Origin: Epiperipatus broadwayi
Taxonomy: Eukaryota; Onychophora; Udeonychophora; Euonychophora; Peripatidae
Length of the DNA: 64,000 bases
Reading direction: 5' to 3'
Assembly (NCBI GenBank): GCA_028023455.1
Contig: JAQFVV010000013.1
Span: 3,970,001 to 4,034,000, forward strand
This document shows positions 24,630-34,711 of the stretch, in pieces (the stretch's first letter is position 1; every line of letters begins with the position of its first letter). The notes under the pieces are model-generated. The model worked only from the letters and a program-made list of their open reading frames with translations. It did not search any database and was not told the DNA's origin. The position numbers and the translations under genes are program-made.

Positions 24630-24638
24630 TATAAATAG
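24630..24638 (+). promoter_or_regulatory. TATA box of the Gypsy 5' LTR
   Basis: TATAAATAG, conserved at the matching place in the 3' LTR (37203-37211) within otherwise diverged sequence. This supports its role as the LTR core promoter. Confidence 0.7.
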
Positions 24639-25730
24639 AAAAATCAGGAGATCGAAGGATTTTTTTATGCTGATCTTTTAACTTCTGTAGATTAATTAAT
24701 ATTCAAGATAACTGACTTTTGGATATTAGAAGAAAATATATATGCTAGCTAATATGAGTATGTTTGGGTAAAGTCCTTAACATGCTGGGCTTTTATCCCA
24801 CTGCTCCATGAAGAAAAAAGATGCTATATGATCCTGTCATTGTTCGAAGCTAAAATTCATGTCCATACACATTTATCTTATCGAGTATTCTGATTTATCA
24901 CCATTTCATTGGAGGTTTTAAAAGTAAAGACATTCTTTCTGGACAATCTCTATGGCCATAGTGTTTACTAAGTAAGCTTATTTTCTTTGTGAATATGAAT
25001 GATTTAATTTCCCTGGGGATCCAAAGGTAATATATATGTTATTTCAAATTTATAATCATGCAAATTATCTATCTTATATTTATAGTTTGTAATTTCTTTG
25101 TATTAAGTCATATAAACAATATTAAAGATAAAATATAATCTCTGTAGTAAATAACAATTTCTGATTGCCAAGGATATATATATGCTTATATTTTTATTAA
25201 ACAATTGTGTACTATTATTTTTGTTTCTTATTTTATAGTTATTCATTTAGTTAAAACTTATGTATGCTTTTTGTTAAATAATTTAATGTGAACTACCTTA
25301 AATTGCCATATCTGTCAGTCTAAGTACTACCTGCCCTGAGTGAGCTAGCTAGTGGCCAAACATACATTAATACACAGTCATTACTCTCATTAACCCTTCA
25401 GTATAATTCTTATGTAATCATAGAATTGGCACCTGGAGTCAGAAAATGATAATATTTATAAATATATTGTTAGGAAAATATTAATTATTAATTATGAGAA
25501 ACTAAGATTGAGTATCTATATACATATATATTATTTTTTATTGTGGTTTTTTTTTTTTTTACGAGATGAAGCTTCAAAATAACTTGCCTCCAGATCTATG
25601 GCTACTATAAGTCCATCTTGGTAAGATATTACTTTCATGAATAAATCTCATTAGTAATAAGTAAAAAAATATTTTGTAAAAATAGTATAAATCCAACCAA
25701 GTGCAATGGGAAAAATATGAATCTGTTACA

Positions 25731-25752
25731 ATGGTCTCCCAACAATGGGGAT
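25731..25752 (+). promoter_or_regulatory. Candidate primer-binding site
   Basis: Immediately after the 5' LTR end the sequence reads ATGGTCTCCCAACAATGGGG. TGG one base from the LTR is the usual start of a site complementary to a tRNA 3' end. I cannot assign the tRNA. Confidence 0.5.
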
Positions 25753-25859
25753 ATGAAGAGTGGAGAGTGTTAGTAGTAGATAATAGAAAAGATTTCTTTT
25801 CTCATTGTTTTTTTTTTTCAAGAATTAGAATCAAGATATGTAATAAAGTGGATTGTAGG

Positions 25860-26620
25860 GTAAATAGTCAATATACAGAAAAATATGATGGATAGAATAG
25901 TACTTCATGAGCTGAGAAGTTAAGCCTGGAATATTGTTGAAATAAGGGGATAGTAAAGTTCTAGCACATATAAAAAAAATGAATGTGAATATGAATAACA
26001 GAGAACGAGTTAGTCAAAATAAAGATATTTAGAGTATAGAGAAGGGAGACACCTATAGAACATCTAAATGGTCTGCAGAGATTTTTTTGCAGTCACAGGA
26101 TAGTGGAAAATAGAAAAGTAATAGCAGCACACATTCACCTCCTAGAGTATGCCCAGACATGGTAAATATCACTACTATTCCAACCAGAAACTTTCTAAGA
26201 AAATAAAATAGCCCTAAAGAAGACATTTTGGAATGAAGAGCAGCAAAATAATATCAAAGCTCAGATAATTAGTCAAAAGTTTCATGAAAAGGAGGAAGAA
26301 GTTTGCATTCATTTTTTTAGGTGCCAAGTGTCCACATTGAGGAGCTGGAAGCATGAATTATTGGAAAGGCAGATTGTGGGAATTGTCTGCAGAAATTTGC
26401 CAGAGGAGATAAATGTTATACTAGGGAGGATGGGTGGTAGGTCAGAAAAAGAAATTGATAAGATATTAGAGCAAATAGAGATCAGCAGGCAATGGCAAAG
26501 ATGGGAAACTAGGGAGTCTTATAACATTTAGAAATAGGGATAATAAATTTAAAGGACAAAGTTGGAATAAAAAAGGAAATTATGAAAATGAGGTAATGCT
26601 AGCTTGCAAAAATGAAAACT
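25860..26620 (+). pseudogene. Gypsy gag remnant
   Basis: Between the 5' LTR and the protease remnant, the longest frame (26328-26531, 67 codons) reads LRSWKHELLERQIVGIV and LPEEINVILGRMGGR, the style of a retrotransposon capsid. Gag would form the particle that packages the RNA. Flanking frames carry stops, and no zinc knuckle survives clearly. Assignment rests mainly on position in the element. Protein starts cannot be set. Confidence 0.6.
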
Positions 26621-26689
26621 GGAAATTTAATATGCTCATGGCAGGATCAAGTCCCCAGTTATGCTAAATAGGCTTGGGATAACAATCAC

Positions 26690-27090
26690 TCAGATGGAAG
26701 TTGAGACATTAATAGACCCTGGTAGCTAAATTTTGGTGTTGTCAGAGGAAGTATATTCCAGTATAATGTGCTAACAGCCTAGGATTCAGACACTCCCGAT
26801 AAAGCCAGTCCAGGTAAGGATGGCAAATTTTAAAAAAAGTTAAGATTGAACCTAAACAACTGTGAGTAGATTTGCAAATCAATGGAAAACAGTTCTCACA
26901 TGTATTTTTGAATATGACAATCAGATGGGATCAGATTTTTTGCATAAATATAAATGTGTCATTGATTTTGGGACAGAATAGGTCATATGCGAGAAGGAGG
27001 CAGTGAAGTTCATAACACCAAAGTTATATAGTTCAACAGGGATGTTCCAAGTAAGAGAAAACAAAGAAGATCATAGAATAAAAGACAAAG
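26690..27090 (+). pseudogene. Gypsy protease remnant
   Basis: A frame reading MEVETLIDPGS, a stop, then ILVLSEEVYSS matches the aspartic protease core. The catalytic DTG has become DPG and an in-frame stop follows directly, so the enzyme is dead. About 60 codons later GSDFLHKYKCVIDFGTE, the conserved segment closing the protease region in Gypsy pol, is recognisable. The protease would cut the Gag-Pol precursor. Confidence 0.75.
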
Positions 27091-27122
27091 GAGGCTAGAA
27101 TGGCAAATGGAAATTTGGGGGA

Positions 27123-27995
27123 ATGTGCTCAAGCAGATGCTTGAAAGTTATAATGTTTTTCAGATATATCTGGAGTATCCAGGCTTTTGAACAATGCATT
27201 GCTTTTGAACAATGCATTAAGTTAAATCAGGATAATCCATTTCAATCCCTTTCTTACCCTGTCCCTCATCTGTATAAGGAGGTTCGGAAGCAAATAGAGT
27301 CATTTCAAAATGTTCATCCCCATACTGTAAATCCATTGGTTGTTGTAAAAAAATGGGACTGTTAGATTATAGTTCAATGCTAGGCAATTAAATTGAATAA
27401 CAGTTCCTGAGTGTAACATCCCATCCCCCATACCTGAGTTGTTAGGGAAGTACAAAAAAAAAGTTTTTTTGATGTATGATTTAACCATCAGCTACTGGCA
27501 AATCAAGTTTCCTCCAGAGGATCGGCAATACATGGCTTTTATATATAAGGGATACTTGTACCAATTCAATAGAATGCCATTTGATCTGATAAATAGTGAA
27601 GCTGGGTTGGAGAGATGCCTTGATCATGTGTTGTTGGATGAAGTTAAAAAATCTAGTAACGATGTATATTGATGATGTGTTGGTAGCCTTGTCAAATGTA
27701 GACGAGCATATTCGGAATATAGAAATGTTCCTCATCAAGTGTAAGAAAAGATTAAAATAAACTTTAAAAAAGTATTCTAATGAGGGATGAAGTGATGTTT
27801 GGGGGACACATGGTGGGATCACAAGGGATCAAACCACATTTTCACAAAGTCCTAGCCATCAGGTATTTTCCTGCACTTGGATCTAGGAAACAGATGCAAT
27901 CATTCCTGGGTTTGTGTAATTTTTATAATAGGTTCCATGAATGGTTGGTAAAACATATGGAACCACTTGTCAGGCTATTAAGAAAAGACATACCA
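27123..27995 (+). pseudogene. Gypsy reverse transcriptase, broken
   Basis: Several frames carry successive RT blocks: SYPVPHLYKEVRKQIE and NPLVVVKKWDC (27123-27365), YDLTISYWQIKFPPEDRQY and LYQFNRMPFDLINSEA (27439-27672), the catalytic box MYIDDVLVA (about 27661-27690) in another frame, then FGGHMVGSQGIKPH and KQMQSFLGLCNFYNRF (27780-27980). At least four frameshifts or stops separate them. The catalytic YIDD residues survive even though the gene does not. Similarity ends near 27991, at the sequence for LLRKD, where the composite insertion begins. The continuation is at 32668. Confidence 0.9.
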
Positions 27996-28136
27996 TATGA
28001 AGCAGTCAATCTTAGATTACGATTGAGCTTGAGCTTCATGGTGTCATCTACTAATATGTGTTCAAACCCTAAATCCCATCCCGCTCCTTTAGTCATGTAT
28101 ATATATTTCATGTATATATTTGAGATGCGTGCCTAA

Positions 28137-30174
28137 AATTTATAAAGTTTAACTTTTCAATATGTATTATTATTAATTCTTTTTTATTAATTCTTTTCTT
28201 CACATTAAAAATACATAGGTGCGGCTCAGATATATATATATTATAGGAGCAAAAAGACTAACAAAATATTAATTTTATAAATATTTTATTATACATTGTT
28301 TTTTAAATTATTATTTTTTCTATTAAACTGAATATTTTTATAAAATCCTAGATGGAAGATGCAACCATTAATTGTCCAAAAATAATTAAAGGGTTTGGAA
28401 TATAATATCTGGGAAAAAATTTTAGTTAAGGTTTTACTGAAAATAAAATTAGGAATGGGATTTTGTATAAACACTTTTGTCAAATTTGTTTTCAATCTGA
28501 AAGTAGATTTGAATTTATTTTTAGACAGTTATCTGACAATTGCATCTTCAAACAATGAACAAAGAAAACTTAAAATTTTAGATTAAAGATTAGACTTGAG
28601 CTAGAAATAAATTGGAAGCATTCCAGAAATACCTGAGCAGTATATAAAATGGGCAAATTTTAATCACCAACAGATAGCTGCTATTGAAAGAGTTGTATTG
28701 TTAACAAACTACATGTCGCTGTGAAACTTAAAATAATGTAGTAGTAAGTCCACCACCTTTCTGACCTATGTGGGTCTTCTTCCGCTGCCGTACCATACTC
28801 CTGCCTGAAATGAAGAAAAGCCTAAAAAAGAACTTTGGAATGCTGATCAGAAGCTGGTTCTTACCAAGAAGAATTCACATGGATCTATTAAATGCCATAC
28901 TTTGAAAAATTGACTCTTAAATGGTGCAAGGTAAATTATTTCAAACTGCCACCATGAAACTAAATCTAGCTTCCCTAACTAGTCTCAAACTCTATTAAAA
29001 TTTCTCCTAATTTTTTAACTTTGTGTCTTACTAAAACGTAAATGTAAATTGCTCTCAAAGAATTCTTATGAATCTTATTTTCTCTCATATGCTCTAACTT
29101 TAACTTTGGTGTGGTCATTTATTTATATGTATTTACTACTTGATTTTATATGTATGCTTTTATTATTATTAATATGCCAATCTCAAGCAATCTGATAAGT
29201 TGATTTTCTAATCTTCCTTCTTTTAAGTAAACTTTCATGAATTAAGATTATTAACACCCCTTTAAAACACAATGCATTATTAATTAATACACTCACCAGA
29301 TTGTTTTTACAAGTCAACATCTGGTTTATGTTTTAGTATAAAAATTTGTTATTTGTTTAACTCTGAATTCTACCTGGGGTGGATCCAGAACTTGGGCTAA
29401 TTAACACTCTGAAATCATTTAAAATATTGTTTATTCAATTCTGAGAAGGGTGACTTATTGTTTTCTATATAACTGCTAGTTTTTCTTTATTTTTCATACT
29501 TTTAAAATATCAAATACAGTGCTTAAATATTCCGGTTATTATAAAATCTACGAAGTGGGATTGAATTATTTTAAATAGCAGAAAAGGGAGGGGTAAAAAC
29601 TTAATATCATTTATTAAAAGAAATCTTCTCTATGTATATATTCTAGCAGCATAGCGTATCATTTGTATAAATTATGGCATTCAAACAAGCATCATTTATT
29701 TTGAAGCAGTAAATCGTATTTAATGTTGTTAGTGACATTTATCCATACTGCTTTACTGACATTTGGCTCATCATCATGAATATATATACTACATGCTTCT
29801 AATCTGGGGGTTGCGACAAGATCAAAACCATAGATTTCAATTTCCTGTCCTGTGGATAGTTGACCTTCCCGAGACTTATTTCATATAAAAAGGCCTCTGG
29901 CGGAGGTTCCAGTAGGCCTGACACACACTACGCTTATCTGCTTTCTTCATATAAAAGACTTGCACATAGTGATGTCCACGGCATGCCTATCCACTTTTCT
30001 CTAAGCACTGCCCAAGAAGTGGGTCTAAGCCTTCATCTTTTGTCCATAAGCACGACTTTTCCTGTTATTTCTGCACTATTGTCAGTCACCACTTTTTCAT
30101 ATTATTATTTTTTTTGCTTATGACCTAATTTTAGTGCTGTAATATTAAAATTGTGCTCTGCTCAAAATATATAT
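28137..30174. other. Left part of the insert; GC-richer block at 29760-30130
   Basis: Mostly AT-rich without coding motifs. About 29790-30100 is GC-richer and contains an 87-codon plus frame (29860-30123) rich in Ser, with no recognisable domain. The block reads like an unclassified interspersed repeat and not an exon. A smaller GC-richer patch is at 28745-28810. Confidence 0.4.
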
Positions 30175-31624
30175 TGTAACGTTTATTTATATACGTTACA
30201 AATATATTGGCATTTGGTAAAAGCTAAAAAAGTAAATTTAGATTTTTTTTTGATTAGTATAATTTTTGTTAAAACGTGCAATGAAAGTTAAAATTGTCAT
30301 TCTTATTTTTTTTTATCTAATTGGAAAGAATAAATGACATACAGATTACTAATCCAGATAAATAAAAAGAATTCCAAAAGTATAAGCTAAAAGAAAAATA
30401 TTTTAGCTAATTAAAGATGGAAGAATAATGCTAAAAAAAAAGAGAACTTTGTAACTTAAATTTAAGAGAGAGTGTATAAGATTATTATCTTATATGCTGA
30501 TAAAAAGACAAAAGAGTGCGCAGAAGTTCAAAAAATGGAGCGCGATATAAAAAGGAGATGACAACTTCAATCTAGGTCTTCTCTTTTACTTCTAGTTACG
30601 TCTCTGAAAGTTGGAGGTTTCCACGAGCATAACCTGTGGCAAGAAATATACTTCTACACAGGTATGCCCCTTGCTGTACCAAGCTGTCACGCAAGCATGG
30701 AAACGGGACTTGTGAAGACCCGTTTCCAGATAAAAGGGTCACTACAACCGTGCCTTTTCTCCAGCTATAGAACGGAACAATAATGGAAGACGCCGGCAGG
30801 AGAGACCAATGGAAATCCTCATGATCTGGGATCTCATAAACCTACATGAACTTACCGGTAAGTTAAGAGTAAATTTTCCTGATAGTGACTTAAAAGTTTG
30901 CAAACAATTATTTATCTAAGCTTAGACTACCATCCTGATATAGACTTTTCTTTTCGTATTCAAGAGACTTTCTAATAAAGAAATTTATACAAGATCTTGG
31001 GACATTATTAAATCGCTTTAATTGCTTAATCTCTGTTTTTGTGAATCGATTCAGTATCTGGATTAGTGTGTGTGTACTTTCCTGTGTAGTTAATATGAAA
31101 TTTAACTTATAAATATTTTAGTTTGATAGAATAAAAGAGATTTTACTTTTATCAACCTTTTCATTGTGCGTTATTAATAATAGTTATTATTTTTTATTAT
31201 TAAATTTATTTTTAGTGTAATAAGATTTAAACGTCAGTTACCTTTGCCAATATGTTTCAATACGCCCAGGACTAATAATCAAAAAAATCATTAATTCTCA
31301 TTACGGTAGAATTACCGCCCCTTAAAAAAAATATATAATAAAAATCTTTTTATTTTTTTTTGTTTTACAACTTGCGAGAGGTGCTGGCGACATATTTCAG
31401 CGGATTCTTAGGAATCCTGGCGCCCATATGAAATAAAATTAAAAGTTGATTTTGTCAATAGCACAATTCTTAACAATTAATAGGCTGAAGTTGGTCAGGA
31501 AAAATAGCTGTGTTTTTAGAATAGAAATATAACTTTCTTTTTTCTTTTTGAGACAGCTTGATCAACTCACGCTCAAATATAAATTTGAGGCGTATAAGGG
31601 CCTAGTAATAAGAAAAACGTTACA
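30175..31624 (+). mobile_element. Solo LTR, 1450 bp (family shared with 43778-45123)
   Basis: It starts TGTAACG and ends CGTTACA, flanked on both sides by ATAT. The first 26 bases form a perfect hairpin: TGTAACG, a 12-base loop, CGTTACA. A TATA box is at 30546-30553. Homologous stretches in 43778-45123 include ATATTGGCATTTGGTAAAAG near the start and TTTCATTGTGCGTTATTAAT inside. Near 30857 a conserved GGTAAGT splice-donor-like string follows a short open frame. No internal coding region is left. Confidence 0.85.
30546..30553 (+). promoter_or_regulatory. TATA box of the 1450-bp solo LTR
   Basis: TATAAAAA in a GC-richer context (GCGCGA directly before it), at about the same distance from the LTR start as TATAAAAGG at 44192-44200 in the related LTR. 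Confidence 0.6.
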
Positions 31625-31832
31625 ATATATATATATGCCAAATATTACTAGTTTTGTTAATTAAAATGTTATTTCAGTCGTATTATACAATTCCACCTTC
31701 ATAATTTTTTACTTCTGTATTTAACTGTATATGCCTTGGGAAAAATAAAGTGTTCTTCTTACTATAGTTAATTAAAAGAATTTTCAATAATTTTTTTGTC
31801 ATATAGCTAAATGTAATTTTCAGATGTGTTTT

Positions 31833-32158
31833 ACTTATTTTCACGACCATAATGGTATGAAAATAGTTTATATTTTAACTGTAATGAATCTCGGAATGCT
31901 CTCTGAAATAATATGTTAGTCACCATGTTTCAGAACGGTAAATCAAAGCATTAATGGCAATATTATGTAATCTTTCAAATAATTGATTGGCATCTACTTA
32001 TTTTCACGACCATAATGGTATGAAAATATTTTATATTTTATCTGTAATGAATCTCGGAATGCTCTCTGAAATAATATGTTAGTCACCATGTTTCAGAACG
32101 GTAAATCAAAGCATTAATGGCAATATTATGTAATCTTTCAAATAATTGATTGGCATCT
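31833..32158. repeat. 163-bp tandem duplication, two near-identical copies
   Basis: The unit starting ACTTATTTTCACGACCATAA occupies 31833-31995 and 31996-32158. I see only a few differences, for example GTTTATATTTTAACT against TTTTATATTTTATCT. This implies a recent duplication or an array collapsed to two units. Confidence 0.95.
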
Positions 32159-32429
32159 ACTGTACCCACCAAAAATGTATGTTAAATTATATATTATATT
32201 TAATTAGTAAAAGAGCATGTGAGAAATAATAGCATGAATGACAATATATAATTATCTATTATTTAGTAGACCGCTTGCTCATTCGTGCACATACTAATGT
32301 ATGCAATTAATTCATAATGTATAGAATAATTTTGTTATCAAATTAAACTATTTTTATTGTCTAAACTTATGTGAGTCGTTCGAATTCCTGTTTCTCCACT
32401 TCCACATTACAACTACATATATGCATATT

Positions 32430-32650
32430 TTAATTTAGTTTAATATTGAGTCTCATTGTCTTCTCCGCTCTGCTAGTGGGCTGGATTTAAATTGAATTCT
32501 CATGTGCCATCATTATATGTTATTAATTAGGTGTTTGATCTGGGACTTATGGAATGGATTCGAATTCAGGTTAGTCCCTGACCTAAATCTCGGGCTTGAC
32601 TGGATTTGAAAGTACATTTTGTGAGTTCCAGCTCATGTTAGATAGATAAA
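32430..32650 (-). repeat. Dispersed repeat, also present at 54880-55060
   Basis: The minus strand shares ordered, diverged text with the plus strand at 54880-55060: CTGAATTCGAATCCATTCCA against CTGAATTCAAACCCAATTCA, and GATGGCACATGAG against AATGGCACATGAC. The GAATTCGAATCC string is similar to a polymerase III B box, so a SINE is possible, but no A box or tail is clear. Confidence 0.55.
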
Positions 32651-32667
32651 CATGTTTTTACCGGTAC

Positions 32668-33130
32668 ACATAAAATGGAGCCATAGAGCAAGATAATGCT
32701 TTTGAGGACATAAAAGGGGGGGGTTTATGAAATGTTATCATTCCCAGATTTCACCAAACCATTCATTGTACAAACTGAGAGCAGTAGATATGGGTTGGAG
32801 GTAACTTTATCACAAGTGCAAGATGGGGAACAAGTAGGGGGTATTGTACTTTATCATTTATTAAGGGGTCCTGAACTAAATTACTCTGCCATTGAAAAGG
32901 AGGCATTAGCAATCATCTGGGTCTTTCAGAAATTTTAAACTACTCCTGCTAGGATCAAGGTGGTTGTAGTGACTGATCATTTCTCAATCATAGCCATCTG
33001 ACAAACAGCCAGTTGGTCCACTGGAGTCTATTCCTTCAATAATACAACTACACAGTGCAATACTGTAAATAGTCGGAGAACATTATCACCAATATTCTGA
33101 TCCAAAATCCTGCCAGCTCTCAGCCCTGCC
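32668..33130 (+). pseudogene. Gypsy RNase H remnant
   Basis: The frame at 32732-32938 reads MLSFPDFTKPFIVQTESSR and ELNYSAIEKEALAIIWVFQK. The next block KVVVVTDHFSIIAI follows after a stop. These are the RNase H active-site segments of Gypsy pol. The usual first Asp (QTDAS) is Glu here, while the Glu in IEKEALA and the Asp in VTDH remain. The domain normally degrades the RNA of the RNA-DNA hybrid. It continues the RT at 27123-27995 across the composite insertion. Confidence 0.85.
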
Positions 33131-33149
33131 ATTTAGGGGGAGGGGGTCC

Positions 33150-34320
33150 TTACATCATCAGTATTGATTTGAGAATGAATGAGGGTGGGAAAAAATTGGA
33201 ACATTTGGATTATCATCTGTGATCAAACAGTTGAAAGGGGGTAAGGCAGTAAATATAGCATGGGAGGTAATAAAGGACCATGGTACTGGATATGCTATGG
33301 CATATTGCAGTACAAAATACAAGATGACCAAGAAGAATGGAATCCCATCATATGTCACCAGAGGAGAGAGGGTCTTGTGACCCACATTCATTAACTATAT
33401 GACCATTATGGTAACCTAAAAACTGAGCATTTGTTCCAGAAATGGTTTTACTGGTCGGCATGCATAAAAAAAATTATGGTCATACCTGACAAATATGAAA
33501 CCTGTAAAAGGGAAAAACCTGCAAACAGGAGTTATGCGACTCCTATGGTCTCTGTAATAGCATCAGAACCTCGGGAGGTGATAGTGATGGATTATTATGG
33601 CCCATTACTGGCTTTTAATAAAAAAATACCTCATAGTCATATTCAATTTGTTTTCAATGTATGTATCCCATCATGCAGGCTAATGCAAAAAATGCCATTA
33701 AATGTTAGAAAGGAGGCATTTCCCAGAGGTTGGAAAAGCCTAAAGGCATTCTCTCTGACCATGGTATTTCATTTATGTCAGGAGAGTGGTGTAGATGGAC
33801 CCAGATTCAAGGAATTAAGCATATATTTACAACAATCTGGAACTCTCAATCAAACCCTTGCAAAAGGGTGATGCAGGAGTTAGGGTGTTTATTTCATACA
33901 TATCTCAATACAAATCATAGGGGTTGGGTCAAGCACATGCAGCAGATCATGCAATATATAAATTGGTCCATAAACACAATTGGTTTTGCCGCTCTGCATT
34001 TGCATTTTGTGTGGCACATTCTAAAACTAATTAAAACACTTTTACCAGGAATGGAAGAATCTTCCATCAATCAAGAAGCTGATCATACCCAGGCATGACC
34101 CTATGTAGAATGAATCAAAGAAGAAATAAAAGGCCAATAGATAATCACCATAAGTTTAGATTAGGAAACCAAGTGGGCAAGTTTATATGTCAGAAGTTTT
34201 GCAATTTATATGAGGGTCCGTTTTTCATCATCTGCCATCAGAAAATAATGCTTCTTAGGTAGATATTGGGCAAGAAATCAAAGGATCTTATAATGCCTGG
34301 TCACTGAAAGTCATGTTATA
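33150..34320 (+). pseudogene. Gypsy integrase remnant with GPF-type C-terminus
   Basis: Frames at 33431-33871 and 33730-34098 overlap through a frameshift. A partial HHCC zinc region (LYDHYGNLKTEHLFQKWFYW, then CETC) precedes the catalytic core with VIVMDYYGPL (first Asp) and LSDHGISFMSGEW (second Asp). In the segment NPCKRVMQELG the catalytic Glu expected after NPC is Lys, so strand transfer would be lost even without the frameshift. Farther on, in another frame, FCNLYEGPFFIICH matches the GPY/F module at the integrase C-terminus of Gypsy elements. The integrase would insert the cDNA; gene order RT-RH-IN identifies the element as Ty3/Gypsy rather than Copia. Confidence 0.9.
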
Positions 34321-34451
34321 ATGCAGAGACAAATAAAAAGGATAAAATGAATATTCATCATTAAAAAAAGGGAAAGGAAAAAATTAAATATATATATATA
34401 TTTTGGCTTAAGTTTGTCATCCAAACACATAGACTGTATGTGGAGGCTTTT

Positions 34452-34469
34452 GAATGGAGGAGGAGGTAT
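34452..34469 (+). promoter_or_regulatory. Polypurine tract
   Basis: GAATGGAGGAGGAGGTAT lies directly before the 3' LTR. Such purine runs prime plus-strand DNA synthesis. Its place, ending at the LTR start, confirms the LTR boundary. Confidence 0.8.
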
Positions 34470-34711
34470 TGTAACAGAAAACAGGTTTGAACCCTGTCAA
34501 GAAGGAATTCTAGATAGCCACGCATATATGCAGATGTAGTAATGAAATGTATATATTTGATTGAGTCAAAATGACTGAATAAATTAGCCAAGACAGGTCT
34601 AATGGGTGTTTTTGTGCTCATTTGTTTTAATGGAATATGTGTATATATATGTTAGTATATAATCAAATGTATAAAAAAAAATTTCCTGGAAAAAGTGTAT
34701 TATATATATAT

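Larger units (their letters stand above)
21856..25730 (+). repeat. 5' LTR of the Gypsy element (interrupted)
   Basis: The LTR begins TGTAATAGGAACCAGG and ends CTGTTACA. Without the solo LTR inserted at 21944-24139 it is about 1.68 kb. Colinear similarity to the 3' LTR at 34470-38237 runs along its whole length, for example GACTGAATAAATTAGCCAAG, ATTAAGATAAAAAAAA and CTTAAATTGCCATATCTGTC. The copies differ at many sites and by small indels, so the insertion is old. A TATA box (24630-24638) marks the U3 promoter. LTRs supply the promoter and polyadenylation signals for the retrotransposon RNA. Confidence 0.9.
27992..32667. mobile_element. Composite 4.7-kb insertion splitting Gypsy pol
   Basis: The pol reading stops after the LLRKD codons near 27990 and resumes with KWSH-type codons at 32668. 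In related elements these two segments are adjacent. ACATA precedes (27987-27991) and a matching ACATA ends near 32671, a possible 5-bp target duplication. The insert itself holds a solo LTR (30175-31624), a 163-bp tandem duplication (31833-32158) and a dispersed repeat (32430-32650). It therefore accumulated in several steps, or the first inserted element was later invaded. Its primary element is not identified. Confidence 0.65.

Noticed and set aside
29860-30123. 87-codon Ser-rich frame as a host exon
   Set aside because: It lies within an insertion in Gypsy pol, shows no domain, and has no clear splice sites.
34361-34621. Minus frame of 86 codons
   Set aside because: It is antisense to the Gypsy 3' LTR start and polypurine tract.
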